A DNA stretch of 64,000 bases from Siphonodentalium dalli (Eukaryota; Mollusca; Scaphopoda; Gadilida; Siphonodentaliidae). The notes beneath the pieces are model-generated. The model made no database searches and was not told where the DNA came from. It worked only from the letters and a program-made list of their open reading frames with translations. A program made the position numbers and the translations under genes. Location: assembly GCA_032622095.1 (NCBI GenBank), contig CP136069.1, forward strand, positions 85,830,958 to 85,894,957. Reading direction: 5' to 3'. This document shows positions 24,044-34,739 of the stretch, piece after piece (position 1 is the first letter of the stretch; each line of letters begins with the position of its first letter).

Positions 24044-24422
24044 GTGATCAAACTTTCATGACATGATTTAGTTGGCCATTTGTTTGTTATATCTTTTGAT
24101 TTTCTCCGATATCATGAAAAAGACAAGAATAGTTGGCGGATTCACAAAAGTTAAAATGTTAGCTAGTTATTGCATATTTCTCATTATTCTGGTGGATTAG
24201 CAGCGTAAGAGTGTGTAAGCAGTCTTCTCAGCAGATAAATCATTTATCAGTGTGGTGATAAGAACTAAGTATGTCTAACATATTGAGTGCATAACAATAA
24301 ACATGAATAAATGAGATTTAAATTTAAGGTAAAGATCCATGTCTAGCATAAATTCAAGCAAGGTTGCATCTCGGGTGCTAGCATACCCCCACCATTGCAA
24401 ATTGAAACATCATAACACTTCA

Positions 24423-24763
24423 TTAATACCCTTCATTGACGGGAGCTGCACTGGTGCAGCATTAAAGACCCTGTGCCAGTGCATTCTCTTAAATATTATT
24501 TATGTGGGCAGTAACATTAGTCTCCAGCGCCTGCAGCGCATAAGATACTATGGGAGGTGGGTTCAGACTGCTTCCTCGAGTAAATACTCTTATGATCTAG
24601 AGAGCCTGTCATATATAAGAGAATGCACTGGCTTACAATGTCAAGGTAAATATTGTCAGGCCAATGTATTCTCTTATATATGCAAGGCTTGCATATATAA
24701 GAGAATACATTTGCACAGGGTTATTGCAAAATTTCAGGAAGCTCCAGTCATAGAAGGGTTACA
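24423..24763. mobile_element. piggyBac-like MITE, degraded copy
   Basis: It starts near TTAATACCCTTCATTGACGG and ends GTCATAGAAGGGTTAC (the final TTAA has decayed). Hairpin modules lie at about 24478-24640 (partly replaced) and 24658-24716. A reading frame that stays open across it is a by-product. Confidence 0.75.
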
Positions 24764-25637
24764 AGCTTGTGATGTGAACATCCATTGAAATTGAAATTGT
24801 ATAACCCATAGTTACAGATGCATAATCCGATTAAACACCCCTAGATTACTATTTCTTTGGCTTTGGGGGTAACAAATATTTGAATTGAGTCGAGGAACCC
24901 ACCTATCAAAGCTTGAGTTATTAGATATTGATTTTTTAAATCTGTTATTTTTTACTACTGGGAATATTTGGCGACCTGGCAAATATCAGCTGACTTATTA
25001 CAGAAATAGTACAGGCATGCACACACGCCGTTATGACTCCATGTGCGATCAGTGGCGATAAATTCATTTCTGAATAGAAGTCGATGAAAAGTATCGCCAT
25101 CAACAAAAATATGGTATGTTGTGATAGTTGATGTGTGGATACATTCATTATACTTATTTATGAATTGGTAATCATCTTTTGTCCATGTAAATATACATGT
25201 TATATGGCACCATGCTGGTTACACGTGGACATACAATGTGTTTACATTCATGACAATTTGAATAAGGAATCACCATATATGGAAGTTGTAAACCACACTC
25301 GCTCACCTACAAACTGCCAAGAAAAACCGTTACATGTCGGTACATGTATTTATTGGTAATAAACTACATTGGATAACTAAATTGGCTTTTGGTGACAGAT
25401 CCAATCACCCGTGGATGAGGATATATAGATAGGACAGATAGATAGACTGAGAGAGTCAGTTAAGTGTACCTCAGGTTTTTATCTAAAGTGGGGGATCTAA
25501 AATTAATTCATCTAAGAATCTCTTAAAGGATACAATAAAAGATCATAAAATTCCTTTTTTGATCAAGAACTTCTAGAATAATTAATATCTCCATCAAAGA
25601 ACCAAGCACTAATTAGCCTTGTGTCTTTAATTAGAGC
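24764..25637. other. Intergenic with one dispersed repeat
   Basis: About 24825-24990 resembles 59500-59650 ('tactatttctttggctttggg', 'aatctgttatttttt', 'ggaatatttgg.gacct'), a dispersed repeat of unknown class. 25428-25450 has a short GATA-rich stretch. No gene was seen. Confidence 0.5.
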
Positions 25638-26633
25638 TATACATGAAACTTTTGAAGCAAAGATATATCTAAATTACTCATGTTAAGTTACAGGTGTTTG
25701 TGGATCTGATAGATGATTGGTGCAAATGTTAATAATCAACATCAGGTGGCATATGGGTTTCCCCCATTTGTGTATAAGAGTAGGAATGGCCTCAGTGAAA
25801 AAAACGATGGGTATTTTAAATACAAGAAAATGCAATGAAGCCACCTAGAAAACTAAATCACCCCTGGTTATTAAAGCGGTCCTGATAATTTGCTATGTTT
25901 GGGGGGGGGGGGGGGGGGTCCTGCTCAATTGCTATGTTGGTGGGTCAAAATGGTGCTGTTAAGAAAAAGTTTCAATCTTATAAAGTTCCACGTCAGACAT
26001 CATAAAGTTCCCAGGTTTTGAACTGGTGGAGTATGATCTCTAAGGACGTAGCCAGATTAGTGATTCATGGCATGATCTAAACTAAGAAGAACATGTAGAC
26101 ATAGATACATTTTTTTCTTGTATTCATTATTGATAGTTCTCCAATTTCACGTGTTGAAGCCATTTTCATGGAAGCAAAACTGTTACAGGGATTTGTCAAC
26201 AAACATCATTAATCAAGTAGTTTATATTATATTTACATAACAATGGTATTGATGAATGGAATCTCATTATTGGAGAGATATTAATAATGAAAATTAGAAA
26301 ATAGTCCATCTATTTTTTCATGTACTTTTTGTTGGTAGTTGTTTTACAAACATTTAAGTTATTTCGTATGATTGATTGATTGATTGGGGTTTAACATCGC
26401 TTTCAGCAACTAAGGCCATATCATAACATTGCCAGTTTTAGTGGTGGAGAAAATACGCACACTTACAGTTAATCTAACAATGATTTCAATGGCTGAAAAA
26501 CTCATCGACCATGTGCAGAAAACCACTGGTCATCAGCGAGTAACTGTCAACTCCACCAGATAACGATTTCGAGTTACAATGTCCACGGTGGATTTGAACC
26601 CTCATCGCCAGCGCTGGAGGGCGAGACGGCTTG
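25638..26633 (+). repeat. Long direct repeat flanking the LINE, copy 1
   Basis: 996 bp, matching 30170-31162 except for four substitutions and a 3 bp length change at the G run (25901-25918). Its end cuts through the SINE (26372-26633 here; complete in copy 2). Contains a fragment of the MITE family at 4788-5298. Interpreted as one half of an exceptionally long target-site duplication. Confidence 0.93.
26372..26633 (-). mobile_element. tRNA-derived SINE, cut by the LINE
   Basis: The tail part and body of the SINE described at 30901-31202. It includes the B box (GGTTCAAATCC in reverse, about 26589-26599), but the A-box end is removed where the LINE begins. The left target-duplication half is at 26358-26371. 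Confidence 0.85.
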
Positions 26634-27680
26634 TCGTCTCTTCTGAACTCTCTAGAATATGATATTCTTGGTATCTCCGAACATTGGCTTAACGAAGAAA
26701 GCCTGACTTTTCTACATTCTATACACCAGTCATATATTGTCCTCGGCAAACCTGGCCGTACTATAACCACGAGTACAGGCGGCTCATTCACGCGAGATGG
26801 CGTTGCTCTCATTGTGAACAAACGCATCGCAGCACATTGTGTTTCGATTGATACAAATAATGACCAATGGATTGGTTTACAGCTAAAATTGAACTCGACG
26901 ATGACTCTCACTGTTATACAAACATACCTGCCGAGTACGAATCACAGCGATGATCACTTCAAAAATTGTCTTGATAATGTCGCCGATCTTATATCGTTAT
27001 ACTCAACATGTGGACCCGTGATTATTATGGGCGACCTCAACGTTCATTTGTGCCGTTCCTACGAACATCATGTACCTTCGGGACACGCCGATAGAATGGC
27101 TTTCGCAACAAATCTCATAGACCAGGAGAAACTGTTCTCCGTCACCACTTCATCATCATGCGAAGGGCCTCCTTATACATTCTATCCAGCATCAGTTGTG
27201 GCATCACCCAGTCGTATCGATCACATTTTACTGCCACTAGAGCTAAATGACATTACAACGAATCGTGTCATACTCGATGATAGTGAGCAGAATATGTCCA
27301 ACCATTTACCTGTGACTTGCTGCATCGAGATTCCTTCCGACTTGTCTAACGAACTTAAACCGTTTCACAGACTTTCTTTTAACTGGGAGAAGATGGATAT
27401 TTCCTTGTACCAGCGTTCGCTTGATAATTACCTCTCTGATGTTATGGACCTCACAGTCTCAACTGAAACCGACCTACACGTACTTTATACCGAAATTACC
27501 GACGCAATATTATATTCATCTGTAGTAGCCAGCCGGATGAAGAAACGACATAAATCAGCAAAACTCTTCTGGAACGAGGAACTGCGATCACTTCATCGTT
27601 TACTGAAGGGCAGGCGCAACGTTTGGATTGCCGACGGCAGACCAAATACGTGCGAGATGTTGTCGTATTCTAATTATTAG
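26634..27680 (+). pseudogene. LINE endonuclease domain (APE type)
   Basis: Frame 3, ending at TAG 27678-27680, after which the same frame continues with plausible LINE sequence (SAKRLFRKTLYAQQFDARIK), so the stop is a nonsense change. Endonuclease landmarks in order are DILGISEHWL (catalytic Glu), VIQTYLPS, IIMGDLNVH (Asp/Asn pair), SRIDHILLP (Asp) and SNHLPVTC (His). The usual first strand with the Asn motif is absent because of 5' truncation. The enzyme would nick target DNA to prime reverse transcription. Confidence 0.88.
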
Positions 27681-27742
27681 TCTGCTAAGCGTCTATTCAG
27701 GAAAACGCTATACGCACAACAATTCGATGCAAGGATAAAGAA

Positions 27743-28477
27743 ATGTGTGAAAATCTTGAATTGCACGCGAAGAATAACGATGCGCAGTTCTGGAGAACAT
27801 TGAACGCATCAAAACAAACGTCGCATTCAAATGGCCTGTGCTCGGTTATGACATTCGATGATAAAATTCTTCGCCACCCAGCTGAAATTCTTTCTGCATG
27901 GAGATCCTACTTTCAGACTCTGTACAAACCAGACATTCATTGTGATCCAGAATTCGAAGAGTCCATAAAGATGCGACTGTCATCGATTTTCGACGTGTCA
28001 GATGCTAGTTATACAAACAATGTTTTCTGTGAACAAATCAGTGTTTCTGAACTTACGCAAGTTTTGAGAGGCCTAAAGTCTGGAAAATCTAGTGGTATTG
28101 ACCACGTGGTGAATGAACATCTCGTGCATGGCAGTGAATCACTCAAATTATTGATTTGTCGTCTTTATAATGGTATGGTGGACTTGTGTATACCAACATC
28201 ACTGAAAATTGGAATTATTGTTCCACTTTTCAAGGGGACACACAAACCCAGAAATATTCCGGATAGTTATCGAGCTATCACACTACTACCTGTAATGTAC
28301 AAGACCTTCGAAGGCATCATGTTGGGAAGATTCCTTAAGGATGGGAGATTCGCCAACTTCCCAAACGAGCTTCAGAACGGCTTCCAAAAAGGCGTCAACT
28401 GTCTTATGACATCTTATTTACTACAGGAGTCTGTGTTCTATGCCCGAGACCTAAATTCAAGAGCCTTTGTTTTGTAA
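27743..28477 (+). pseudogene. LINE reverse transcriptase, N-terminal part
   Basis: Frame 2, entered by a frame change near 27740. It carries the linker and RT fingers: LKSGKSSGIDHVVNEHL, then IIVPLFKGTHKPRNIPDSYR and AITLLPVMYKTFE, then LQNGFQKGVNC. The frame is lost again near 28470, just before RT motif A. Confidence 0.88.
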
Positions 28478-29379
28478 ATTTCCTGGATTCTCAGAAGGCA
28501 TTCGATCGCGTGTGGTACGAAGGCCTGTTAGTGAAACTTCACGAGCTTGGTATCAACGGAAAGATGCTGAGAATTGTAAAAAACATGTACGAAAATTGCA
28601 CAAGTCGTGTTATGTACAGTGGTTCCCTTTCAGAACCGTTTGATATTCTACAAGGAACAAGACAGGGAGCTGTAACTTCTCCTTTCTTTTACCTTGCATA
28701 CATTAACGATCTTCTGAATAATCTACAGGAATCTGAACACGGTGTACGTGTAGGAAATATATCTTGTGTCGCACCATCGGCTGCTGATGATATTGCCATA
28801 ATTTCCTTGTCCAAGTCTGGTCTTCAAAGTCTCATTGACGTGTGTTATAAATATAGCCAGATGTGGCGGTTCACCTTCTCATGTACAAAGAGCGTCGTTG
28901 TCGTCTTCAATGAAACAAAACGTCAAGATTCTGCACACAACAGAACATGGTTCCTCGGTGATAAACAATTAGACGAAAGCGCGGAATGTTTACACCTTGG
29001 CATTAAGCAGTGCAAATTTCAGTCCATGGCAACACGATGTTCTCAGGTCGCTGACAAATTGAGAAAGTCATATTTCAGCTTAGCTGGTAAAAACCTACTC
29101 AATATGTGCACACCGATAACGAAAGCAACTCTACTCAAATCAGTATCGTTACCAAAAGCCTTGTATGGCTGTGAACTATTGGAGCTTCCGAACATTACAG
29201 CTACGTACACAATTGAGAAGTCATACCGGACGTGTGTAAAACACATTCAGTCTCTTCCATCGCGCACACCGACTACTATTTCGCTGAGTTTGCTTGGTCT
29301 CCTGCCACTTGAGAGTGAAATACATTTGAAGAAACTTGCATTTCTATCCAATTTAATTCACCTACCACAGGATCGGTAG
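28478..29379 (+). pseudogene. LINE reverse transcriptase, palm and thumb
   Basis: Frame 1. Motif A is FLDSQKAFDRVW, motif B GTRQGAVTSPFFYLAYIND, and the catalytic motif is AADD in place of the usual YADD/FADD (SAADDIAII, about 28785-28805). The frame closes at TAG 29377-29379, while homologous-looking sequence continues in the same frame, so this is a second nonsense change. Confidence 0.88.
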
Positions 29380-30051
29380 ACACCCCTCAGAATATTCCTA
29401 CTGAAATTATTCCAACTTACGCTGTTCGATCGCATGACTACAGGCTTCGTACCAGACATCATAGATATATTGCAACACTATGGCCTTTATTCTTACCTCG
29501 ACTCATTCGTGAAAAATGGTACTTTTCCCTCAAAGTCTTCATGGAAATCGATATTTCAGCATGCAGTGTGGCAACACTATGTGCAACAGTGGTCGGCTTC
29601 AGTTTCGGGTGATGCTAGCCTTAATATCTTCCATAAAATACACAACGACCCTTCAACAAGTTGGAGCATATGGTCTCTACTGAGGAAATACCCTGATTAT
29701 GGCGAACAATTGAAGAATCTTGCACTGCTGCTAAACAAAACTTCGTATGTAAATAATACCGTGTGTCATGTTTGTTTTAAAAACTATGACAATGAGCTCC
29801 TTCATGCGATACGTTATTGTATCTCAGACCACATGGTCAAACTTCGGAATAGCTACTTGGAACACATTCTGAATAAATATGGAGTGACAACATACCTCTA
29901 CCTTGATGACTCCACCCTATGTGCATTCTTGCTTGGAACTGTGGTTATGACGCCTCCCGACGTGGTAACTCAATACATGGACCACATTATTATTGACTCA
30001 TCCTCCTACCTGTTCATCATGTGTCGATGCATTCGCGGAAAATCAAAATGA
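29380..30051 (+). pseudogene. LINE C-terminal region with Cys/His motif
   Basis: Same frame as the RT part, running to TGA at 30049-30051. Near the middle lies VCHVCFKNYDNELLHAIRYC, a C-x2-C...H-x4-C arrangement like the C-terminal zinc-binding motif of many APE LINEs, thought to bind nucleic acid. The AATAAA hexamer at about 30158-30163 closes the element. Confidence 0.75.
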
Positions 30052-30169
30052 TCTTAACGCATAGTACACTTCCTTGTGTATACATCTAAGTTTGTGTAAC
30101 AACCATGTATATATGATTACCATGTTATAAATATTCTTCTCCACATTGGAGGCATACAATAAATATATA

Positions 30170-31162
30170 TATACATGAAACTTTTGAAGCAAAGATATAT
30201 CTAAATTACTCATGTTAAGTTACAGGTGTTTGTGGATCTGATAGGTGATTGGTGCAAATGTTAATAATCAACATCAGGTGGCATATGGGTTTCCCCCATT
30301 TGTGTATAAGAGTAGGAATGGCCTCAGTGAAAAAAACGATGGGTATTTTAAATACAAGAAAATGCAATGAAGCCACCTAGAAAACTAAATCACCCCTGGT
30401 TATTAAAGCGGTCCTGATAATTTGCTATGTTGGGGGGGGGGGGGGGGTCCTGCTCAATTGCTATGTTGGTGGGTCAAAATGGTGCTGTTAAGAACAAGTT
30501 TCAATCTTATAAAGTTCCACGTCAGACATCATAAAGTTCCCAGGTTTTGAACTGGTGGAGTATGATCTCTAAGGACGTAGCCAGATTAGTGATTCATGGC
30601 ATGATCTAAACTAAGAAGAACATGTAGACATAGATACATTTTTTTCTTGTATTCATTATTGATAGTTCTCCAATTTCACGTGTTGACGCCATTTTCATGG
30701 AAGCAAAACTGTTACAGGGATTTGTCAACAAACATCATTAATCAAGTAGTTTATATTATATTTACATAACAATGGTATTGATGAATGGAATCTCATTATT
30801 GGAGAGATATTAATAATGAAAATTAGAAAATAGTCCATCTATTTTTTCATGTACTTTTTGTTGGTAGTTGTTTTACAAACATTTAAGTTATTTCGTATGA
30901 TTGATTGATTGATTGGGGTTTAACATCGCTTTCAGCAACTAAGGCCATATCATAACATTGCCAGTTTTAGTGGTGGAGAAAATACGCACACTTACAGTTA
31001 ATCTAACAATGATTTCAATGGCTGAAAAACTCATCGACCATGTGCAGAAAACCACTGGTCATCAGCGAGTAACTGTCAACTCCACCAGATAACGATTTCG
31101 AGTTACAATGTCCACGGTGGATTTGAACCCTCATCGCCAGCGCTGGAGGGCGAGATGGCTTG
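30170..31162 (+). repeat. Long direct repeat flanking the LINE, copy 2
   Basis: 993 bp, the partner of 25638-26633. The sequence continues past 31162 into the rest of the SINE, so this copy shows the original, uninterrupted target. The LINE's AT tail merges with the TATACATG start of the repeat (a few bases of microhomology). Confidence 0.93.
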
Positions 31163-31202
31163 GAATTGTACCCCTAACTGACTGAGCCACATAGGCCCCT
31201 AT
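30901..31202 (-). mobile_element. Complete tRNA-derived SINE with 14 bp target duplication
   Basis: On the - strand it starts at about 31202 with a tRNA-like head: A-box-like TGGCTCAGTCAG, and about 60 bp further a perfect B box GGTTCAAATCC. A central body follows, then a CAAT/TTGA simple-repeat tail (30901-30914 on +). It is flanked by GTTATTTCGTATGA at 30887-30900 and 31203-31216. The wide spacing between the boxes suggests a Ser/Leu-type (long variable arm) tRNA ancestor. RNA polymerase III would transcribe it. The TTGATTGATTGGGGTTTAAC end is common in mollusc SINE-like repeats. Confidence 0.88.
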
Positions 31203-31216
31203 GTTATTTCGTATGA

Positions 31217-32640
31217 ACCCATTTCCAAGTCCCTTTAAGCCAAATGTGAATTAATTGCACCCTTAAAAATATCAAGAATGCTAAAAAATGCTACATCAAT
31301 TTTTGCACTCTGCACATAATTCTTATCTCTGAAATTACCCTAAATATGATCTAAATAATTACAGAGTGTTGTCAGCTGATAAACACTAACACCAGATGTA
31401 ATTCTATAGAACTATTCCATTAATCAGTCGTAACATATGACGCACATCGATAACAAATTAAGGTTGATGTACCTGAGGAATTTGTGTTTCTTTGGGTTAC
31501 AGAGGGCAATGGTCTCTAGTATTTGTTTATTTGGCTAATAACTGGTTGTTGTTTTACTGATAACTAGTAATTTTACCCTTTATGAAACCCATGTGTTATA
31601 CATATTCATTGGTACAGGAGTACTATAGGAATTAAGAGTACACAATCTACAGTTAACAAGTGAATACCAGAACATTACCAAGGTCATCGAAAGCACTGAA
31701 GTTCAACAGGGTCGCACAACCTTCAAAAAGGCAGTTTTCCCCCCCAATGTCAATACATATAGTTGCACATACACAACCCCTTCACCAACAGATCCTGATT
31801 CACACTGCTCCAGATCCCCTATTATGGCCAGGCTATTCACCGATGATACCTATCTATTATTGAAAGGCCTGGTTTTGGGTCACAATAAACAGTTGTTGCC
31901 TGCGCTTGAATGAGACATGGAAATTTGTTTTTTCCACTGGAAACCTGGACATTTCAGGTCTTGAGCGGCGGCAATGAATATTGTACAATTGTTTTTAAAC
32001 TATTCACTATTATAGGTGTCTATAAGACTAGTTTCCAGTCTGATGATATCATATGCCAGTCTATGGACAGCATAGCACAATTGTTACATACATGTAGCTA
32101 GGACTCCATCCTGCTTTTGTTTCCATATTTACCTATGAGGCTGGCACCATTGTGACAAGCAACAATTTGCAGATGTAGTGCAAAATTATGTACTTTAGAT
32201 GCATTTACTAAATTTTCCATCCAAACACATCGAAAAATAAAAATCTGAAAATTCTAAGTTAAAAAGAGGGATAACTCCATCAAAATGATTGGACCAGACC
32301 CACATTCAAATTTGACCTGCATTTCAATATTGTGAGCAACCTACATACCAAATTTGAATGCAATTAGATTTAATTTCAGTTATCTGGAGAGCATAATAAT
32401 TGCAAGTTCTAAGTTGATATAAGCGATAACTCCATCAGCAATGGTTGGAATGGATTCAAATTTGATCTTGACCAGGACTTTCTCATATGAAGACCATATA
32501 CCAAATTTCATAAAAGTCTGTCAAATATTATTTGACAGACAAACAGCCACCACCTGTTTCTATAGTTCACTGAAAACAGTTTTTGGGGGATAATAAGGCA
32601 AACACAATTCTAGCCAAAATGGGCAAACTATCTCACACTG
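31217..32640. other. Intergenic; monomer repeats at the right end
   Basis: No gene was seen. About 32200-32565 is two monomers of the 'ataactccatcaaaat...accaaatttgaatgc' tandem family, whose fuller copies are at 40160-40693 and 63228-63758. Confidence 0.5.
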
Positions 32641-32666
32641 AGAAAGCAAGGTATGAAAACAATACT

Positions 32667-32672
32667 TTTATT
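32667..32672 (-). terminator. Possible poly(A) signal on the - strand
   Basis: AATAAA read on the - strand, followed about 20-25 bases on by a TG-rich stretch. It could mark the end of a long RAD54L 3' UTR (stop at 36615) or of another transcript. No supporting splice or coding evidence. Confidence 0.2.
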
Positions 32673-33084
32673 ACAAAATAAATAGTAACAAAATAGAAAA
32701 AAAACATGGTTTTACACATTTCCCTTTGATAACAATAAGCTTACATTCATAATACACAACATCTCATAATACATAAACTCATCAATCTCATGGAAGAGTT
32801 TCAAAGCACAAACAGAATGAAAATATAAAGGAACAAACTGTGATGAATGAGATCATTTGTCCTTTGGCATGAGAAAAAAAAAAGAAAAAAATAAGATTAT
32901 ATGTAGTGAATTTGATGTACATGTCCTTTCCGTATCTGTAAGTATTTCAGTGCAGGAACCAATTCTGGTTATAGACCCACTGCTCCAGTAACAGTGACTG
33001 GCATTTTAGAACATGTAATATAATGATGTTTGAATGTTTGCTATAAATTGTACCAGTATTTATCAAAACTTTGACAAATACTTC

Positions 33085-33475
33085 TGTGACAGTGTTAAAG
33101 ACATATAAGTTATGGACTTGATCGGGTGCATGAAACTAATAAGTTAGTATTCAGGCGCAATGCCAACAGAAGGAATGTAGCATTCTACTAACATCGCCGA
33201 AAATCTCAAGCAAATAGACAGTACCACTCCATAGAAAATATCCTCTGAACTATGCTCAATTGTTAGTATTTAATTCTCAATTCGGGATGCAAATATCGAA
33301 ACTGACGAAAACGGTTTCGCCATTGAGAGCCTCTGTATTTAATTAATATGAAAGAATGACTGTGTGTGTTGTCAATTTGGATATACTATTTGTGAAAATA
33401 AGTACTTTGAGCAAGATTATTCTCCTTTCTATTTGATCACCCAAGCAGAGAGTTTCACATCGTTTTAAGTGGTAA
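33085..33475 (+). mobile_element. Dispersed MITE-like repeat, copy 1
   Basis: Direct match over most of its length to 48783-49165 ('ttaaagacatat', 'ggaatgtagcat', 'ccactccatagaaaa', 'gagtttcacatc'). Near the ends are short inverted phrases (TTAAAGACATA / AAGACA.ACCA). A deleted reverse copy is at 20978-21180. Class unknown. Confidence 0.7.
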
Positions 33476-34073
33476 GACACCAAAAGCCAAGGGCAATTAG
33501 CGAGAGATTACCCACCAGAACTTACACCTCATCGTGTTATTCTTGTTTGACATCCGATAAGTCCAGATTTTCCAAGCTCACTCAAAACAAGTGTGCAAAA
33601 GAAAATATTCATCACAAGCTGAAGTTGCTGATATGAGATTTGGCTGAAATCCATGATCGAAAAGCGAATTTTGAAAGCATGTTTACTTCATGAAATGTAG
33701 CATGGGATTTTTGCATTTATTTATTAATGAACTCTGTCTTGAAGTTTGAAATGTCACATGGATGATGGAGAGGGTGGTGATATAATACGGCGACAGTGAT
33801 CACTGAAGAATAGACTTGTCTTTCCTCCATTATATTTCTTACTAGCTGAAACAGGCTTCCTTTATTTTATTTTTTTAAATTAAATTTTGTTTAAATCAAA
33901 ATGTTGAAAAACTAATGCAGTTATAACCTCTGCCAGGGTAGCCAGAGTCACCACACCAAATTTGGTTAAAATCGGTCTAGAGTTCCGGGAGAAAAATCCG
34001 AAATGACAGACAGATCCTACTCTTTTATATTTATAGATATTAATTTGAACCTGGTGACTCATTATCTGGTGTG
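33476..34073. other. Intergenic, no gene seen
   Basis: About 33940-34020 is a single degraded monomer of a 'ccaaatttggttaaaatcgg' repeat. Otherwise nothing was recognised. Confidence 0.5.
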
Positions 34074-34081
34074 AACATAGG

Positions 34082-34515
34082 CAAGCCTGCAGATAGTGCG
34101 TCAGTCATTTGCAGAATTAGGTCCACAGAGGGTGAATTTAGTGAAGCTATCCAACACAGTGGGCTAGCATCTCTAATATCACTCTTTGGGGACCTCATTC
34201 TACTTAGGCTTCACCTTCTGGGAAGTATCTAAAGTCTCAAATTAACATTGCTTTTTTGTTACTTTTTCCCTTCTGGAAAGTTTCTATATCTTCTAATTTG
34301 TAGAAGATAACATGCATAATCAAGGTGACTTCAACCAACTTCAACTGGGGGAACTTCAATCTGATCCTATGTCTCCCATAGCGGTTGAGGCCTAAGCAGA
34401 ATGATGTTCCCAGAGGGTGAATTTGATGATGCTAGCCTGCCATGTGGGATAGTCACTAAATTAACCCTCTGGGGACCTCATTTTGCAAATGACAGATACA
34501 CTATTTGCAGGCTTG
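34082..34515. mobile_element. hAT-type MITE with perfect 8 bp duplication
   Basis: The ends CAAGCCTGCA and TGCAGGCTTG are flanked by AACATAGG on both sides (34074-34081 and 34516-34523). Inner parts carry 'ggtgaattta' type hairpins near both ends. This is the best preserved copy of the family also seen at 8573-9010 and 23247-24043. The 8 bp duplication and CA-starting ends fit hAT. Confidence 0.87.
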
Positions 34516-34739
34516 AACATAGGTTGTAATGTGATTACAGGATGCACGGATTAGCAATCTATAGGTAGTTATATTTAGGGAGCAATCTTCGTGATCAGTT
34601 GATATGTCAAACATTGCAGAACATACATCAGGTGGCTGACCTAATAATTATGTCAATCTAACTGTTCCTTTTGATGTGTGTTTCTCTGCCAGTCACATTC
34701 AACAATTCTTTTATTAGATTTTTCTAGTCAGTGATGTGT

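Larger units (their letters stand above)
26634..30169 (+). mobile_element. 5'-truncated, disabled APE-type LINE
   Basis: A 3.5 kb non-LTR retrotransposon: APE-like endonuclease, reverse transcriptase, then a C-terminal cysteine/histidine motif. It ends with AATAAA and an AT dinucleotide tail. The 5' end is missing, since the endonuclease starts about 40 residues inside the domain. Two in-frame stops (27678-27680 and 29377-29379) and two frame changes (near 27740 and 28470) break the single open frame. No LTR and no RNase H were recognised. It lies between direct repeats of about 995 bp. The clade (R1/Jockey/CR1-like) was not settled. Confidence 0.9.

Noticed and set aside
24339-24788. 149-codon open frame on the + strand
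   Set aside because: It reads through a palindromic MITE and gives the same YICE/YICK phrases as other copies of that repeat.
25638-31162. Direct repeats read as LTRs of a retrovirus-like element
   Set aside because: They hold a SINE cut at one end, a MITE fragment and no TG...CA borders, primer site or gag/integrase; the internal coding is APE-type LINE.
31100-31200. Functional tRNA gene
   Set aside because: It has A- and B-box-like motifs but no complete cloverleaf, and is the head of a SINE with its own 14 bp target duplication.
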